DNA of 64,000 bases from a bacterium. GTDB lineage: Bacteria > Sumerlaeota > Sumerlaeia > SLMS01 > JAHLLQ01. The notes beneath the pieces were generated by a model that saw only the letters and a list, made by a program, of their open reading frames with translations, had not been told where the DNA came from and ran no database searches. Every line of letters starts with the position of its first letter. Position 1 is the stretch's first letter. The DNA lies in assembly GCA_020444065.1 (NCBI GenBank), contig JAHLLQ010000003.1:196979-260978 (forward strand), given 5' to 3'. Positions 63,332 to 64,000 of the stretch are shown here, piece after piece. The translations under genes and the position numbers were made by a program.

Positions 63332-64000
63332 CTCCGTCCCTCCTTTTTCTGCGCGCGGCGGCGGCGTAAACCTGACCAACGGCCAGGCCGCCGTCGTTTG
63401 GTGGCACGCGTTGGTGCCAGTACGGCGTGAACCCGTCGCGGCGCAGGCGCCCGATGGCGCCCTCCAGCAGCACGCGATTCTGGAAACACCCACCGGTTAG
63501 AATCACGCGCTCTTCACCGGCCATTTTCGCCACTCCGGCAATGACCTCAACCAATGTCTGGTGAAAACGGGCCGCGATTTCCGCGGCGGAAACGCCGGCG
63601 CGGCGATCCGAGAGAATGGCTTTCGCCATTGGGGCCCAGTCCGGTCCGTCCATTTCATAGGGCGATGCGGTGCCGAACGCGCGGGCGGCGAACTCGAGTT
63701 CCATGGCCGCTTGGCCCTCAAAAGTGGAAACCTGGCGAATGCCCGCGAGTGACGCCGCGGCATCGAACAGGCGGCCTGCGCTCGTAGTAATCGGCGCGTT
63801 CAGGCCGCGAGGAAGGGCCTGCACGAGGAGCTTCCACTCGGCTTCTTCGAATTGCTGCCGGAGGATTTCTTCATCGAATGCTGCATCGCCGAGCGCTTCA
63901 TACAGCAGGCCAAGCGCGCATCGTCGAGGCTCCCGCACGGCCTTCTCTCCACCGGGCAAGCGGAACGGGCGCAGGTGCGCAACGCGCTCGAAGTCGGCTT
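63300..64000 (-). CDS. hypF: Hydrogenase maturation protein HypF, C-terminal part
   Basis: The minus-strand frame is open to the window edge (64000), so only the C-terminal ~233 residues are seen. FERVAHLRPFRLPGGEKAV, and ILTGGCFQNRVLLE match the HypF Kae1-like domain. HypF makes the carbamoyl group later turned into CN. Order hypF-hypC-hypD. Confidence 0.92.
   Translation of the reverse strand, partial: ADFERVAHLRPFRLPGGEKAVREPRRCALGLLYEALGDAAFDEEILRQQFEEAEWKLLVQALPRGLNAPITTSAGRLFDAAASLAGIRQVSTFEGQAAMELEFAARAFGTASPYEMDGPDWAPMAKAILSDRRAGVSAAEIAARFHQTLVEVIAGVAKMAGEERVILTGGCFQNRVLLEGAIGRLRRDGFTPYWHQRVPPNDGGLAVGQVYAAAARRKRRDGDVSRSSGKST

Noticed and set aside
1-64000. CRISPR array or rRNA genes
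   Set aside because: No regularly spaced repeats and no rRNA-like stretches were seen.

Overview
The window looks like a 64 kb piece of a Gram-negative bacterial chromosome, probably from an uncultured lineage. It encodes an OmpA-type lipoprotein, several Sec-secreted and lipoprotein-type proteins, a Wzc-like capsule protein and a DUF1573 protein. Most of it is GC-rich with dense operons. Phylum cannot be fixed from the sequence; a candidate phylum near Planctomycetes, Hydrogenedentota or Sumerlaeota is a low-confidence guess.

Layout. (1) 1-2779, left flank: two secreted proteins on the minus strand, each with a copy of a ~220 bp dispersed repeat upstream. (2) 2780-31000, a 28 kb integrative element inserted in a tRNA-Gly(GCC) gene. 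A 46 bp direct repeat of the tRNA 3' half bounds it, and an 18 bp motif recurs just inside both ends. It carries a tyrosine recombinase interrupted by one in-frame TGA, an excisionase-like gene, ArdC and RadC-like antirestriction-type genes, several small regulators and two cargo modules. (3) 31001-64000, right flank: shikimate genes (aroK, aroE), a prepilin peptidase fused to a GspE N-terminal-type domain, glycosyltransferases, rsmG, two radical SAM/SPASM proteins, lysS, rlmD, an exopolysaccharide export locus, starch-binding-type secreted proteins, larE, DUF1573, an OmpA/WecA pair and hypF-hypC-hypD.

The most interesting part is 3505-17598. A protein with Hsp70-like nucleotide-binding motifs in unusual order is followed by a tightly packed five-gene operon. 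The operon encodes a complete 5-methylcytosine DNA methyltransferase, a P-loop ATPase with a Cys cluster, an unknown 517-aa protein, a 1747-aa protein combining a PD-(D/E)XK-like motif with a RuvB-like motor, and a HhH-GPD Fe-S glycosylase. The glycosylase has the active-site tyrosine of T:G-mismatch (Mig) enzymes. A consistent reading is a modification-dependent DNA defence system: the methylase marks self, the ATPase/nuclease/motor proteins act on unmarked DNA, and the glycosylase repairs T:G mismatches left by 5mC deamination. Sizes and order of the three middle proteins recall DptF-DptG-DptH of phosphorothioation-dependent restriction, but no dnd modification genes are seen here. This is inference and I cannot name it as any described system.

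A second cargo module at 26654-30543 pairs a phospholipase-D-fold nuclease with an unrecognised 567-aa protein. The chromosomal right flank appears ordinary apart from several unusual domain fusions and dispersed repeats, which are listed individually.
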